Below, piece after piece: positions 1 to 10,786 of a stretch of DNA of 38,436 nucleotides. Made by a program: the position numbers and the translations under genes. The notes under the pieces were generated by a model. It was given only the letters and a program-made list of their open reading frames with translations. It made no database searches and was not told where the DNA came from. Source of the DNA: Xylaria sp. FL1777 (taxonomy: Eukaryota; Ascomycota; Sordariomycetes; Xylariales; Xylariaceae); contig MU400807.1 of NCBI GenBank assembly GCA_022578965.1, forward strand, positions 1 through 38,436, given 5' to 3'. The stretch's first letter is position 1, and each line of letters starts with the position of its first letter.

Positions 1-57
1 AATAATTATAAAAATACCATTTTTAAAATTTATATCAAAAAAAAATTTTTTTTAATT

Positions 58-99
<42 letters not shown>

Positions 100-545
100 A
101 TATAGTAACAGAAATATAAGCATAAAACCTGCTATAAATATAGCACAAAACAAACGTAATTTAATATATAAACATAAGCATAAGTACATAAGTACTTTAA
201 CTATTATATTACATAAGCATTTTATTTAACATACTATATTTATGCTTAATTACTTTATACTACTTTATTTTACTACTTATACTTAAGATTAATTACTTTA
301 ATTAATTTTATTTGTATATAAGTTAAAAACAACTTAATTAGAAAAAAAAAAATAGTTATTATAACTAAGCTATTTAAGTACTTTAGCATATATTACAAGT
401 TATATATATATATAAAATATTTTTTTTATACCTATTTTATAAGAGTTTTTTCCCTTTTTCAAGCTTTAGTTTTATTAAATACTTACTATAAAACTAGAGA
501 TATATTAACTATTATACTTAACCTTTAATGCTTTATACCTCTTAT
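1..545. other. AT-rich sequence at window edge, with a 37-nt A run
   Basis: No gene is visible. A pure run of 37 A occupies 62-98. It could be the poly(A) tail of a retroposon lying to the left on the plus strand, or a homopolymer artefact. The Gypsy reverse transcriptase frame that ends near 546 cannot be followed into this stretch, so something else was probably inserted here or the pol frame has decayed. The part from 358 to 545 is repeated in inverted orientation at 12922-13108. Confidence 0.5.
358..545 (-). repeat. Dispersed ~188-bp repeat, copy 1 (inverted partner at 12922-13108)
   Basis: The reverse complement of this stretch aligns closely with 12922-13108. Differences are mostly C/T or G/A. 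Homology stops abruptly on both sides. Read on the minus strand it contains a purine-rich tract (AAGCTTGAAAAAGGGAAAA) followed by a TATA-like TATAAAATAGG. That would fit a fragment of an LTR or a short retroposon, but this is only inference. Confidence 0.6.
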
Positions 546-727
546 AATATATTTAAGTTATATATTTTTTATGTTTTTTTAATGTTTTAAAGTAAATTAA
601 GATATTATTTAAATAAATAAATATAAACTTATTTAAAAACTTTTATAAAATTATTATTATTATATGTTAAAAGCTAGCTAGTATATTTTGTAGTTTTTAT
701 AGCATAACTATATATTTATATAGTTTA
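546..727 (-). pseudogene. Gypsy reverse transcriptase, palm domain, broken by Fot1-like insertion
   Basis: The minus strand gives, in one frame, a relic of the diagnostic Gypsy reverse transcriptase core. It includes L-Y-K-Y-I-V-M, then M-L-*-K-L-Q-N-I-L-A-S-F (family form M-P-x-G-L-x-N-A-P-A-x-F) and Y-L-N-N-I-L-I-Y (family form Y-L-D-D-I-L-I-Y, the catalytic box, at roughly 590-625). Both catalytic Asp codons now read Asn, as expected from G-to-A change of GAT/GAC. Stops replace Gln and aromatic or Trp codons. The domain continues on the far side of the inserted DNA transposon at 2593. Removing 728-2590 with one TA copy restores the frame across the junction. After the catalytic box the frame is lost near 545. 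Confidence 0.88.
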
Positions 728-776
728 ACGTGGTTTATAAACAAGTGAACTATTTAAGCAAATAAACCACTTTTTA
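728..776 (+). repeat. Left terminal inverted repeat of the Fot1-like element
   Basis: This is a 49-bp end, paired with 2542-2590. Inside it GTGGTTTAT (730-738) and ATAAACCAC (762-770) are complementary, so each terminus can also fold on itself as a hairpin. All four differences from the partner end are A here versus G there, or the reverse. Confidence 0.9.
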
Positions 777-834
777 TTAGTTTGTTATATTTAATCATTA
801 ATAACATTATAACTAAAGCAATTATTATTAAAAA

Positions 835-2490
835 TTAATCGGATTTTGATTTATTACTTATTTTTATATTTTTATTACAAGTTTTTGCATTATAGCTAGT
901 TTTGCTGCACTGTTTATATTATTGCTAGCGCAGCACACTTAGTTTACTACTATTACGATTTCTTAACGTTTATAACTATACTAAGTTCTATGCATTCTTT
1001 TAAGCAATTAAATTTATTATATTTTTTATTATAAGACTTTTTTTATTCTGTAAGCGCTTTTTTTTATTTTTTTAGCGCTTACTAAGTGCTTTATTTGCCT
1101 TTTAAAGCTTCCGGACTTTATTTTTTATAAAGGTAACTTAATGCGCTAACATTTAATTTAACTTTGCAAGCTAATTAACGGCTTTTAAAATTAGCTTTAA
1201 AAAGCTTTCTTAGTAACTAAAGATTTAGCTTTTAATAAAAGTTAACTGCGCGCTTGCTTTTTTAGCGGTTTTTAGCGTTTAAAAAACCTAAGGTTTAAGC
1301 AGGTTAATAATATTAAAAATTAGCGTTAGTAACTATAACTGCATATTTAGCTTCAAAATTATGGCCTGTAGATTATAAAGTATTAAACCTAACCTTTAAA
1401 AACCTTTTTAAACATTAAATTCCAAAAAAGTAGCAAAAAAGGCCTTTTTAAACGCAATAAAAAACTTAGGCTTAGTAATATAATTAACGTATAACTTAAT
1501 AAATTTGTTGATTTAATAATTATATGCTTGCTTTAAAACGCTATAAAGCTTAACATTAAATAGTTAAATTAAATGCAACAAGTAAAAAAGCAAAGCAATA
1601 GTTATAATGTACTATTTTTTGCAATATTTTTTAAACTTAGCTAATATGTAACTCTTGTGCTAATTTAGTACTAATAATTAATATTTACTTATTTAAAACA
1701 GCTAAATATGTTTTTTAAAGTATTTTGCTTATTTTAATTTTATATTATTGTTTGTTTATTTATTTAAACTAGTATTAAGTACTTAATTAGTTAAAAGGTT
1801 AATGTTTTAGTATTAATGCTTAAAATAGTAAACCTTTTAAAGAACAATATAAAGCAAAATAAATAAACCGCATAAATTAATTAAACAAATTACTGTTAAT
1901 TATTCTTTATTACTAAGCTACACTGCTTTAGGCTTTTTATGTTAATTAGCATATATAATAACTATATATAAGCAAATTTAGCTTATTATAAATCTAGTTT
2001 TATTAAAGTTTTAAATATTGTTATTATAAATGCTATATTGCGTTTTTATATGCATATAACGCTTAAACTACGCGCTAATGATTTTTAGATTTTTGCATAA
2101 TGCTTTCTAATAATCGTAAGCACGCGTAAACTGCGATTTAAGCTTTTTGTAGCGATTAACAAAGTTATAAGCTTAGTGCTTACTAACAAGCAGTTTATTT
2201 TGCAAGTTATACAAAAGATTAGCTATATTTTTTATAAAAGCATAAGCAAAAGAATATTTTTGCTTATTTAAATCAAAAATATACTTAAAAAGAACATTTT
2301 TTTTAATTAAATCAAGTTTATGTATATTAGCGTAAGTTTTGTTTTAAGCAGTACAACTATTTATTTTGTTATATAATGTAGTGCAAAAAATATTATAGAT
2401 TTTGTAAACGCGTTAAACACTAAGTTTTTAGGATAACTAGATAGCTTAAAAAGCTAATTGCAATCTAGCTTCAATTAAATTGTTTAACAT
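835..2490 (-). pseudogene. Fot1/pogo-type transposase, full length, inactivated
   Basis: From an ATG at 2490 to a TAA at 835 the minus strand keeps one frame of 552 codons with no net indel, close to Fot1 transposase length (about 540 aa). The N-terminal part resembles the helix-turn-helix/CENP-B-like region (H-K-L-D-L near 2310, then A-Y-N-F-V-N-R and F-T-R-A-Y-D-Y-*-K-A-L-C). The first catalytic block reads N-F-N-K-T-R-F (near 1990-2013) where the family has N-F-D-E-T-G-F, so the essential Asp is lost. A later block H-L-I-*-L-F-N-V (near 1557) matches the family Q-P-L-D-V box. It is followed by A-F-F-A-T-F and a basic tail. The tail ends in a CCHC-like knuckle (877-918) in which the first Cys and the His are now Tyr. 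The stops sit where the family has Gln, Arg or Trp. The gene cannot make a working enzyme. Confidence 0.93.
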
Positions 2491-2541
2491 TCTATTATTA
2501 ATAAATTATTACGCAACAAAAGAAAAATGTACGCGTTAAAG

Positions 2542-2590
2542 TAAAAAGTGGTCTACTTGCTTAAATAGTTTACTTGCTTATAAACCACGT
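2542..2590 (-). repeat. Right terminal inverted repeat of the Fot1-like element
   Basis: This is the reverse complement of 728-776 with four transitions in 49 positions. It is followed directly by TA at 2591-2592, the second copy of the target dinucleotide. Confidence 0.9.
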
Positions 2591-2592
2591 TA

Positions 2593-4524
2593 TATATTGT
2601 TTATATAGCAGTTTTTTATTTTTTTTCTTTAGTTATTTTAATAATATAATATTTATTTAAAATATTAACTATTATAAATTATTTTACTTAGCTAATGTTT
2701 TTTTTTATAGTTATTAATAAAATAAAAAAATATTTATTTATAATAATAATTATGTTTAATAGTTAATAATTAACTACTATTTGCTATACTAGTTTTTTTT
2801 TTTATTAATTAGTTGTTTTTTATTTTTTATTTTAAGTATTAGCACTATAAAGTATTTAATAAATAACTAAAATTCTTTTAAAAATCCTTTTGCTAAATTT
2901 TTTTAAATGTATTTTTATAAAGCGTTTATTTTATTTAAGCTTATGTAATATATTTAATAAAGCTTTAGTTAACATTTTTTTTTAATAAAAATGTAGTAAT
3001 TTTATAAGCTATATTTAAAAAGTTTTTTTTTTTTTTTTAAATAGTTTATAAAATTTGTAATATACTTTTAGTATTCTGTTTAAGATTTTTTTTGCGATTT
3101 TTCTGATTTTCTTGCTTTATTTTTTATTTTTTTAATTAATAGTTTTTACTTTTTATTAAATTAAAAAGTTGCTAGTTTTTAGCTATAGTATTTTTAAAAT
3201 AATATTATAATTAGATATATTAGCAATATTTAATACAATTTGTTTTTTGTATTTTTATATAAATATATTAAAAAGTTTAGTTTTTTTAAATTTATAACTA
3301 TTATTATAGCTAGAAATACTTTTATTAAATTTTTTAATTTTTTAGGATTTTTGCTTATATTTTTAAAAAATTTTATTTTGTTTTGCTACTTTAAGTAAAA
3401 TTATATTAACTTATATTTTTAAGTTAATTAAAGTGTTATATTTTTTTTTTTAATATATAAGTTTAACTTTAAATTAGTTTTACTAATTATTGCATTAAAC
3501 TTTACGTAAAGCTTTAGTTTTTTTAGCTATTTGCTGCTTTTTTAGCAAATGCTTATTTTGTTTTTTAATTTTTTTTTATAAAATGTTTAAATGCTTGTTT
3601 TATTTTATACTTCAAATATTATTGCGCTTTATTTTGTTTTTACTTTTAGTTAAGCTTTAAATTATAGTTTTTAAGCTTTTTTGCTTTTAATAATTATTTT
3701 TTAGTACAATTATGCTTTAATTAGCTAATAATATTTATAGTAGTTATTTTTATATTTTTTTGAAATAATGTTATAAATATAATTAAAATTTTCTTTAAAT
3801 GTTATAAATTTTTATAAATTTTTATAATAAACTATAGTTATAACTAACTACTTTAATTTATAAAAGTTTTATATTTTTATTTTTGCAATTTGTTTAAAAA
3901 ACTAATTATTTTTTAGTTTATTAAATAAATATTAATAGCAATAATATATTATATAGCAATTTTATAGTATTTTATTATATTTTAAATCTTTTAAGCATAA
4001 AATATTATTATTGTTTTTTATTATAGTTTTATTATAGTAGTAATTTTTAGTAATTAATTAAATTGCTAGCTTTAGTTTTTAAAATATATTAGTTTTTGTA
4101 TTAACTATTAATGCTTTTTTGTTTTATTGCATTTAAAGTAGTTTAAGCTATAAAAATACTTTATTTATTTTTATTAGTTTTTTTTTTATAGTATTTTTTA
4201 TAGCTTTTAATTTTATTTATTTTTGTTTTAAAGTTTTATAAGTTTTATTTTTTTAAGTTTATTTAGCAACTAAATGTTTTAATAGTTTATAATTAGTTTA
4301 ATAATTATATTATTTATAGTTATAGTTTTATTTCTTTAAACATAATTTTTTTTAAGCTATATTTTAAGCTTTAATAATTTAAAGTTTTTATAGTTTTATA
4401 AGTTTGCTAATTATATTAACTTATTACTTTTTATTATTTGCTATTTTTAGTTAAACTATTTTTTTAAGTTATATATTAAATAATTTTAATTGTTTATATA
4501 ATAAATATATTTTTTTGTAATTTG
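2593..4524 (-). pseudogene. Gypsy gag end, protease and first part of reverse transcriptase (degenerate)
   Basis: This T-rich stretch joins the gag core (ending near 4841) to the reverse transcriptase block interrupted by the Fot1-like element. Next to the insertion the minus strand reads T-A-I-*-T-I-Y-K, matching the family T-A-F-x-T-x-Y-G that precedes the M-P-x-G-L box. The distance from gag to the Y-L-D-D box, about 3.1 kb after removing the insertion, fits gag-protease-RT order. I could not pick out the zinc knuckle or the protease active site. The assignment of the middle part rests on position. Confidence 0.6.
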
Positions 4525-5630
4525 TTTTAATAACTATAAAGCTTTTAAATAATATTTATATGCTTATTTATTTTAATTTATATAAATAAAGCATTTAGAT
4601 TTATTTAATATAATACTTTTATTTTAACTTAAAATAGCAACTTTATATTTTTGCTTTAAAAACATATTTTTTAAATTGCTTTATTATTTTTTGTTGTTTT
4701 AAACTTTTATAACTTATACTTTTTTTTTAAGTTAAAAAATCTTTTTTTTTTTATAGCTTTTTTTTTTGTTCTTTTTTTTAAATTAGCATTATTTTTAAAA
4801 GTATTCTTTTTTTTCATAATTATAACATTTAACTTTAAATATATTTTAAAGTTATTATTTTTAAACTTTACTAATTTATTTAAACTTTTGTTTAATACTT
4901 TTTTAAGTATTTTTTTTTTGTTTTTTTTAGTTCTTTTAGTTTTAAAGTACTAATTAAATAATTATTAATTAATTATAATAGCTATATTAATATATATATT
5001 AATTTTTGTTAGTTTATTTATTTTATATAGTTTATTTTAAACTTAAGTTTTAAGTTTATTATAAAATAAATAAAATAATATAAGCTTAAATAATTTTAAA
5101 ATTATTACTAATTGTTTAAATTTTATAATGTAATTTATTATTACTTTTGTTTATTTTAAGTAATAAAGTGCTTTTTTTGCGTGTTTTGCCTTTTAAGTGT
5201 TTTTAAATAATGCTTTTATTTAATTTTTAAATTTAATATAGTTCTTAAAAATCTCTTTTATTTTTAGCTTAAAATTAGTTAACTTATTAGCTTTTAAAAA
5301 ATTTTTTAAAATAAATTAAAACTATTTTAATACTTTTTTTAATAAAAATTATAAAGTAGTTATTACTTTTTAATTTTTTTTTGTAATAGTAATAAAGTGC
5401 TATTTTAAATAAAGTTTAACATAAATTAAAAAAGCTTTTATATTTGTAAATTTATTATAAAGCTTTAAAGCAATAAGTTTAAAACTTTTAATGTTTAACA
5501 TTTATAACATTATAAATAATCTTAATAATAAAAGCAATAATAATAATAAAAAGTTAAGTTTTTAATTTTAAGTTATTACTTTAAGTATAGCAATAATAAA
5601 AATAAGCGTTAAGTTTACTAATAGTAGTAT
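4525..5630 (-). pseudogene. Gypsy gag region, left copy
   Basis: This stretch is the reverse complement of 37331-38436 in the right-hand copy, with constant position sums (about 42961). That includes the gag core at 4841-5341, which corresponds to 37620-38120. On the minus strand the conserved gag segment around L-K-Q-T and A-N-Y is still recognisable near 5110-5160, but Gln codons are TAA and Ala codons have drifted to Asn or Thr. Upstream, at 5630, the sequence is cut by the LINE insertion. Confidence 0.8.
5621..5630. repeat. Target-site duplication at the LINE 3' end
   Basis: ATAGTAGTAT occurs here and again at 10777-10786. The undisturbed copy of the same site in the right Gypsy element (near 37331-37345, reverse strand) has this segment once, differing only at two G/A positions. 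This fixes the insertion limits to within a few bases, since the flanking T and A residues are ambiguous. Confidence 0.8.
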
Positions 5631-5664
5631 TATTATTAATAACCTGCTGTGCTGCTTTATAGCG

Positions 5665-5699
5665 CGGTTTTTTTACTTGTGTACTTATAAGTAAAACCG
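5665..5699 (-). other. Stem-loop in the LINE 3' untranslated end
   Basis: CGGTTTTTTTACTT (5665-5678) pairs with AAGTAAAACCG (5689-5699), leaving a short loop and a small bulge. It lies about 35-70 nt from the LINE 3' terminus. In this class, 3' structures of this kind are often the site recognised by the element's own reverse transcriptase. That role is inferred from position. The neighbouring sequence is richer in G+C than the rest of the element. Confidence 0.5.
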
Positions 5700-5799
5700 T
5701 ACAAAAAGCTAAATAAAAACCTTATATAATAATATTTATGTTGCTATTTTAAAGTTCTTTTATTTTATAACAACTAGTTTTTATTAACTAGCTTGCTAA

Positions 5800-8339
5800 A
5801 CAAAAAATAATAGTTAAAAAGCAAAAAAACTTTTTTTAAAGCTTTTAAACTTTTTGCTTTTTTAAAAAGCGTATAAAAGTTTTTTTTTTGTTTTTTAAGA
5901 CTTTTAAAGAAGCACTTTTGCTTTTTTTGCTAGTTTTTTTCTTATTTCTTGCTTTTTTTTTTTTTTTTTTATCCTTTTTTATTTTAACTGCTTTATTATA
6001 TATTGTTATTTTATTAGTAATAAATAGCTACTTTGCAATATTATTTGCAGCTTTAAGCTTTTTTATAGCTAGTTATAAATTTTTATTAATTTATAATAGT
6101 TTAGCTGCAAAGCTTTTTTATAGCTGCTTTTTTTTGTTTTTTAGCAAGTTATAACGTAAGATTATATGTTAAAAAGTTTTTTTTTTTTTTGCATATTTGC
6201 AAAAAAGCGTAAAAAAGCTTAAAACTTTTTTTTTATGCAAAAATACCTTTAACTTTATTTTTTTAATGCATATTTACATTATTATAGCTGTTTTATGCTT
6301 TAATAATTTATTATATTTTTTAAAAGCTTTGTTTTTGCTAAGCTTTTGTTTAGTTATTGCTAAATAACTACTGCTTGTTTTAGTTTAGCTTTATTTACTT
6401 ATTTATTTTTTTTTTAGTGCAATTTTAAGTTTTTTTTTTTTTAACTACTTTTTTTGCTAAAAGTTTAAAGCTAACGTTAGATTTTTTTTAGCTATACTTT
6501 TGCTATTGCTTATAAGCTTATTTTTTGTTTAGTTTTTAGCTTTTTAAGCTTTTATGTTTTAAATAAAAGTTTTAATTTTTTTTATTGCTTTTTAAATTAA
6601 TTTTTTAACTGCTAAGCTTTTTATATAATACTTATAAGTTATTACTTTATTACTAAAATATAAGTTAATAAAAAAAATTTTTATTTTAGTTTTTAAGTGC
6701 TTTATTTTAGTTGTTTTAAAAGCTTTAGCTATATATTTAAAGCATTTATTTTAAGTTATTACTAGTAAATTAGCAATGCTTTTTGCTTTATTTTTTTTAA
6801 AGTTTTTATACTAAATTATTATACTATAAGCTAAAGTGCTTTATATTATTATAATATATATTTGCTTTGTTTTTGCTATATTGCTGCTTTATATAAAGTT
6901 TTATAGCTTAATTACTACATATAACTAAATGTTTAGTTTTTTTTTAAGCTTTGCTAAATATTTTTTTTATTTTATGTTTTTATTAAATTATACTTTTAAA
7001 AACCTTATATTATTTTTTAAGTGTACTATTATATTAAAAAAGTATACTACTTATATAAGCGCTGTTTTATTGCTAAAAAAATGCATTAATTTACTTTTTT
7101 GCAGTATAAACTTTATTTTATATTGTTTTGCTTAGCTTTTATACGTTTTTTATATTATTTTTAAAGCTTTATAATTTTGCTTTATATTTAAGTTTGCTAT
7201 AATAAAGTTAGTATTATTAGCAAAGCTAACTATTATTAGCTTTTAATATATAGTAAAATTATTATAAAGTATTAAAATATATAAAAAAAAAAAAAAAAAT
7301 AAAAGCAAAAACTCTTAAAAAACTTTAGCTTTTAGCACTATTAGCTAAAACATTGCTTTATTAAAGCAAAAACGCATTATATAATTTAATATAAAAAAGT
7401 TTATTTATATAACTATTTAAAAAAAAAAGCTTTTTTATTGCAAAATATATATTATTTTTTTTTATTAATAATATTAAAAGCTTTTATAATATTTAGTTAT
7501 AATAAAAACGCTATGCTTTTTTTGCTAATTATTTTTTTTACTATTTTTAATACTAGTTTAATAGCTATATTTATTAATTTATTTTGTTTATTATTTATTT
7601 AGTTGTTTAGCAAAAAACTTTCTTATTTAGCTACTTTTATTATATAGCAATATAGCTTTTTTTTTAGTACTTTTTTTACTATATAAATAAGCGTAATAAA
7701 GCATTACTTTTTAGCTATTCTTTTAGTTTTTTTTAACTTTTTAAGTTTAAGTATAATTATTACTTTTGTTTGCTTAAATTACATTAAGTAATACTTTAAT
7801 AAAAAACTAGTAATATATAATATTACTATTTTTTTTGCTAAAGTAAGTTTATAAGCTTTAAAAAAGCTATTAAGTAGCAAGTTATTTTTTAGCGCTTTTT
7901 ATAGTGCTAATTTTTATATTAACAATATTATATTTTTTTTTTTTGTATTAACGTTAATTATAAACTTTTAATAGCTATTATAAGTTAGGTTTTTTTTAAG
8001 TATATTAAACAAGTTTGCTAATAGTGCAAAAAAAAAGCGTTTTATTAGTAAAGCTATTTTTTCTTTAAAAGTATTAACAAAAAGCAGCTTACTTTTTATT
8101 TGTTTTAATAGTAAAATTATAATAACTTTTAAAGCTAGCTTATAAGCAAACTTTACTTATTTAGCTAAGCTTTATAATAATTTAAAATTTTTAAATGCTT
8201 TTATAAATGCTTATTTTTAGCTATATTTTTATGCTTTTTTTACTTTATTACTAAAAGCTTTTTTTTTTTTTTTAAAAGTTTGCTATGCTGCTTTAGTTTT
8301 TTTGCTTTAAAACTTACAGTACGCCCGTTTTGCTTTTTT
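5800..8339 (-). pseudogene. LINE reverse transcriptase with K-rich C-terminal tail
   Basis: The minus strand around 7230-7201 reads V-S-F-A-N-N-T-N-F, the relic of the A/S-F-A-D-D-T box, with both catalytic Asp changed to Asn. It is followed in frame by an Asn/Lys-rich stretch with Q-K-S-K-L-M-H-F (7100-7080; the family has E-K-x-E-L-x-H-F). Further on come blocks resembling the thumb region that follows in Tad1-type enzymes. Upstream at 8339-8220 a frame with A-Y-C-K-F and A-F-S-N-K-V looks like the charged linker before the reverse transcriptase. The same frame as the catalytic box is still coherent at 6123-5880, where it becomes a Lys-rich tail. An RNase H domain is expected between about 6700 and 6200 but I could not confirm its acidic residues. 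The exact stop is uncertain. Confidence 0.82.
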
Positions 8340-10623
8340 TTTTGTTTTAATTACTTTTAAGAACTACTAAAGTAATGCTTAATGTTTTTTTTTTATAGTT
8401 TTTTTAAGCGTTATTTTATTTGCTATTTTTACTAATTGCTAAATTAAAAAATTAAAAGCATTATTTAGCTTGCTAAGTATATATAATATATGCGTTTTTA
8501 TAATAATAGCTTTTGCTTTTATAGCTGCTTTATTTTTATTTAATTTAAGCTAGTTTTATTTTTTTGCTTTTTTTAAGTATTTTTATAAAGCTATTTTTAA
8601 ATTAATTATAACTTTTAATATTTTATAGTTAAAACTTAACTATTTTAAGTCCTTTTAATAAGTAATAGCTAAATTGCTAAATATTTATACTAAGTTTATT
8701 ATTAAGCTTTTTTATTTATGCTTTATTTTAGTTATTGTTTTTTAAAAAATAGCTAGCGTAAAATTTTATTATGTAGTAAACTTAAGCAGTTTATTTGCTT
8801 TTTAGCTTTTTTTGCTTTTTAAGTTTTATAATAAATAATAAAAGTTAAAATTACTTATAAATATATAGCGTTTTTTTAGTTTGCTTGCTTTATATATTTT
8901 TTAAATTAAACTATGCTAAATTGTTTTTTTTTAATTTAGCAAATATATTAATTATAAAAATATTACTAAGTTATTATTATTTATTATAATTTTTGCTTAA
9001 TTTTTACTAGCATTTTTTGCTAGCATTTTTATTGCAATCTTTTTGTTTATATATAGCATAGCTTTGCTTTTTAACTAAATAACCTAGTAGCTATTATTAC
9101 TAAAACAATATATATTGCTATATTTATTAATTATTAGTTTTTAAATTGCTATATAATTAAAGCTATTATTTTATAGCATGTATATTATATTGCTTTTAAA
9201 TTTTATAATGTTTTAAAAGGCAATATTATGTATTATTAAGTTAATAAAAATAAGTTTTTGCTTATATTATTAGTTCGCTATTTTTTTGCTAGTAATCTTT
9301 TTTTATTTAGCTTTATAAATGCTAATATTATTAACATTTTTAAACTATTTTTATTTATTTTTTTGCTTATTGCTATTGCTTTTTTAATACTTTAAAAGCT
9401 TTTAAATTATAATATATATGCTACTTTTGCTTTGTTTTTTTATTTAACTTTTTTTTAGCAAGCTTTATTTTATATTATGTATGCTTTTTTATAGTTTATA
9501 TATTTTTGCTTTACTTTTTGCGTTTTTACTAAATAGCTTTTTTTACTTTTTTAATGCTTTAAAGCTAAACAATAGCTATATTTTAAGTTTTTATAGCAAT
9601 ATTTAGTTATATAACTATATTTATAGCAATTAAAGCATTATATAACTTTAAGCTTTATAATAAAAAGTTTATAGTTAAACAGCTAAGCTTTTTATAAAAA
9701 GCTATTTTTATATATTATTTTAGTTACTATAATACTGCTTATATATAATAATATTAACATAAATCTAGCTTTTATATTTTTAAATAACATTTTTTTACAC
9801 TTTGTAACTTTAAAGTATTTATTGCATAATAGCTATAATAAGTTTTTATTTAAATATATTGCTTTAACTTGTTTTGCTAAAACGCCTTTTATTATTAACG
9901 CTGCTTTTTTTTGTTATATTTTTAACTTTTTTTTAAAAGCTTTTATAATTTACTTTTTTTTTTTAGCTTTTTAAAGCATTGCTTTTTTAAAAATAATTAC
10001 TATATTTTTGTTATATAGCTTTTTAGCAGCAATTATATTATTGCTTATAAGTGCTATATTTACTGCTTTAATAATATTAACTAATGTTTTGTTTTTAAAG
10101 TTATTAGCTTATTTTTTAACTTTAATTAACATTTTTTTGTTTTGTTTAAATAGTACTGCTTTATTATTGCAAGCTAGCTATAAAGCTATAACTTATGCTT
10201 AAAATTTTAGTATGTTTACGTTTAATAAAATTTATTAAAAAAGCTTTTAAATAATATTTTTAATGCTTTTTTAGTTAGCTTTTATAGCAGCATTTAAGTT
10301 ATAGCAAGTTATAAATATATTAAAGTTGTTTTTATTATTAAGCTTTATGCTTTGCTAGCTTTTTTAAGCTTTTTTTAACATATATGCTATTTGTGCTTTT
10401 TTTGCGTTTTTTTAAAAAAAGATTTCTTTTGCTATTTTTTTTTCTATTAGCAGCTATAATACTAGTTTTACAATTTTATTAACTATTTTTTATACACTAA
10501 GAAGTTTGTTAGCTTTATGTTTTTTATTAAAACATTGCTACTTTATAGTTATATTACTAGTAAGTTTTAGTAGCATATTAGTTATGTTTTTAATAAATAA
10601 GTTATTTAACACTATTTTTTCAT
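8340..10623 (-). pseudogene. Upstream part of the LINE (endonuclease and/or ORF1), unresolved
   Basis: A minus-strand frame opens with ATG at 10623 (M-K-K-I-V-L-N-N-L-F) and can be followed for about 80 codons with few stops, so coding sequence began near the LINE 5' end. Between 10200 and 8340 I could follow neither the catalytic motifs of an apurinic-type endonuclease nor the Cys-His knuckles of a typical ORF1. At 5.15 kb the element is shorter than two-ORF Tad1 elements (about 7 kb). Part of the 5' region may therefore be missing, as is common with incomplete reverse transcription. Confidence 0.45.
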
Positions 10624-10776
10624 TTTTTGTTATATTTGCACTCTGCAGATAAAGTATAACCTATTTAGTAAATAAAAGTTGTTATGCTAATTTTAGTAAT
10701 CTTAATTATTTAATAATTAGGCTTAAACTCACAAAGTTATGGTTAAATGTAAAGAATTTAAAAAAGGTCCTTATTA

Positions 10777-10786
10777 ATAGTAGTAT
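10777..10786. repeat. Target-site duplication at the LINE 5' end
   Basis: This is a second copy of ATAGTAGTAT, matching 5621-5630. From here towards 11818 the sequence again matches the right Gypsy copy without interruption. Confidence 0.8.

Larger units (their letters stand above)
728..2590 (-). mobile_element. Fot1/pogo (Tc1/mariner superfamily) DNA transposon, 1863 bp
   Basis: The ends are inverted repeats starting ACGTGGTTTATAA. They match over 49 bp with four differences, all A/G. They are flanked by the TA dinucleotide (726-727 and 2591-2592), the target duplication typical of Tc1/mariner elements. The length and the single transposase frame (835-2490, minus strand) fit the Fot1/pogo group of fungi, whose members are about 1.9 kb. 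It inserted into the Gypsy reverse transcriptase, so it is younger than that element. It keeps more CG dinucleotides and more readable coding sequence than its surroundings, also suggesting it is the youngest layer. Confidence 0.93.
5631..10780 (-). mobile_element. Tad1-like LINE (non-LTR retrotransposon), ~5.15 kb
   Basis: The stretch interrupts the Gypsy leader and is absent from the homologous position of the right Gypsy copy. It is bordered by a direct duplication of about 10-14 bp and has no LTRs. The minus strand encodes a LINE-type reverse transcriptase (FADD box at 7201-7230). The 5' end is therefore near 10780 and the 3' end near 5631, where a stem-loop and an AT-rich terminus are found. 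The plus strand is strongly T-rich, so the coding strand is A-rich: Asp and Glu codons became Asn and Lys. No open frame of useful length remains. The clade call rests on the reverse transcriptase resemblance only. Confidence 0.85.

Noticed and set aside
5888..6154. 88-codon plus-strand open frame, Phe/Leu-rich, membrane-like
   Set aside because: It is antisense to the Lys-rich C-terminal tail of the LINE reverse transcriptase, which reads coherently on the minus strand in the same frame as the catalytic box. Phe and Leu runs are the complement of A-rich codons.
6929..7135. 68-codon plus-strand open frame
   Set aside because: It overlaps, in antisense, the LINE reverse transcriptase just after its FADD-derived box; composition is a by-product of T-richness.
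10008..10202. 64-codon plus-strand open frame, hydrophobic
   Set aside because: It lies within the LINE body, whose coding strand is minus. No signal supports expression and no family is recognised.
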